Origin: SAR324 cluster bacterium | GTDB taxonomy: Bacteria > SAR324 > JACQKK01 | Assembly: GCA_022572825.1 (NCBI GenBank) | Contig: JACZVE010000194.1 | Location: 1 to 6,308, forward strand | Direction: 5' to 3' | Length of the DNA stretch: 6,308 bases | Shown: positions 5,860 through 6,308 of the stretch, piece after piece | Position numbering within the stretch: the first letter of the stretch is position 1 | Layout of the letters: each line of letters opens with the position of its first letter | Notes under the pieces: generated by a model | Seen by the model: the letters and a program-made list of their open reading frames with translations, nothing else | Told to the model about the DNA's origin: nothing | The model's database searches: none | Program-made: the position numbers and the translations under genes

Positions 5860-6308
5860 CGGCCGCTCGCCGCAAGGAGATCACGCACGGGCCGTGTTTC
5901 CGCCACTGCGGGCGAAAGCAGGGCGTGGCGCGCGGTGGGCTCGGTATTCACCAGTTCGATGAAGTGGTTGACGGAGGTTTCCATCCTGCCCAGGAAGGGC
6001 TTGGGGTACACCCCGACCCAGACGATGAACAGAATCAAGGGCGCCAGCACGGCCACTTCGCGCCAGTTGAGATCGGGGACCTGCTCGTTGCTCGGGTTGG
6101 TCACCTCGCCGAAGAACACGCGCTGAAACATCCACAACAGGTACACCGCGGCCAGGATCACGGCGGAGGCGGCGAGGATCGCGGAGACGGGGCTGACCTG
6201 GTAGACGCCGACCAGAATCAGATACTCCCCGATAAACCCGTTGAGGCTGGGCAGCCCGATGGAAGAGAGCACGAGGATCAGGAACAACGTAGCGTAAATC
6301 GGCATCCC
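5856..6308 (-). CDS. nuoM: NADH-quinone oxidoreductase subunit M (complex I), C-terminal part
   Basis: These are the last 150 residues of NuoM, another antiporter-like membrane subunit of complex I; the full protein is about 500 residues and the gene enters from beyond the right edge of the window. The visible part opens with GMPIYATLFLILVLSSIGLP, then SLNGFIGEYLILVG, the late transmembrane region around a conserved loop-helix. Next comes the helix AILAASAVILAAVYLLWMFQ with RVFFGEV, then a final membrane segment VAVLAPLILFIVWVGVYPKP and a polar tail ending AASGR. YLLWMFQRVFFG and VGVYPKPFL are typical NuoM C-terminal segments. The stop TGA shares bases with the nuoN ATG, so the two are translated as a coupled pair. 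Nothing suggests damage; it is cut only by the window edge. Confidence 0.95.
   Translation of the reverse strand, partial: GMPIYATLFLILVLSSIGLPSLNGFIGEYLILVGVYQVSPVSAILAASAVILAAVYLLWMFQRVFFGEVTNPSNEQVPDLNWREVAVLAPLILFIVWVGVYPKPFLGRMETSVNHFIELVNTEPTARHALLSPAVAETRPVRDLLAASGR

Noticed and set aside
4358..5884. A 508-codon minus-strand frame overlapping nuoN
   Set aside because: It is a frame-shifted reading of nuoN with Arg- and Gly-rich low-quality protein, while the nuoN frame carries full family homology.
4420..6126. A long open frame of 568 codons on the + strand opposite nuoN and nuoM
   Set aside because: It is the antisense of two clear complex I genes. Its product is rich in His, Gln, Glu and Gly with no domain, which is typical of an antisense frame in GC-rich DNA.

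Overview
The window reads as GC-rich bacterial chromosome. NuoM and NuoN at the right end look proteobacterial, and a gammaproteobacterium of the Chromatiales/Ectothiorhodospira type is a reasonable but unproven guess. No plasmid, phage, transposase or CRISPR signature is visible. I see no convincing new multi-gene system. The window looks like the downstream flank of a nuo operon followed by a loosely packed set of single genes.

Left to right: a COG1926-type phosphoribosyltransferase (+, 171-815); a gene-poor gap (816-1130); a luciferase-like (LLM) flavin-dependent oxidoreductase (+, 1131-2162); a short convergent gap that holds hairpin-like repeats and a weak antisense tRNA-like stretch (2163-2344); an FAD/NAD(P)-binding monooxygenase-like flavoprotein resembling the MSMEG_0569 family (-, 2345-3571); a gap that holds its likely promoter and ends in a strong but apparently orphaned ribosome binding site (3572-3942); the C-terminal half of a metallo-beta-lactamase-fold hydrolase (+, to 4368); then nuoN (-, 4390-5859) and the C-terminal part of nuoM (-, from 5856, running off the window).

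nuoM and nuoN overlap by an ATGA and encode two of the antiporter-like membrane subunits of respiratory complex I. nuoN is normally the last nuo gene, so the operon probably ends near 4390. The remaining genes do not form an obvious operon. The LLM oxidoreductase and the flavoprotein are convergent and both flavin-linked, but nothing in the sequence ties them to one pathway. By eye, the flavoprotein gene and the stretch to about 3940 are less GC-rich than their flanks. Together with the truncated hydrolase this suggests a region that has been rearranged or acquired.
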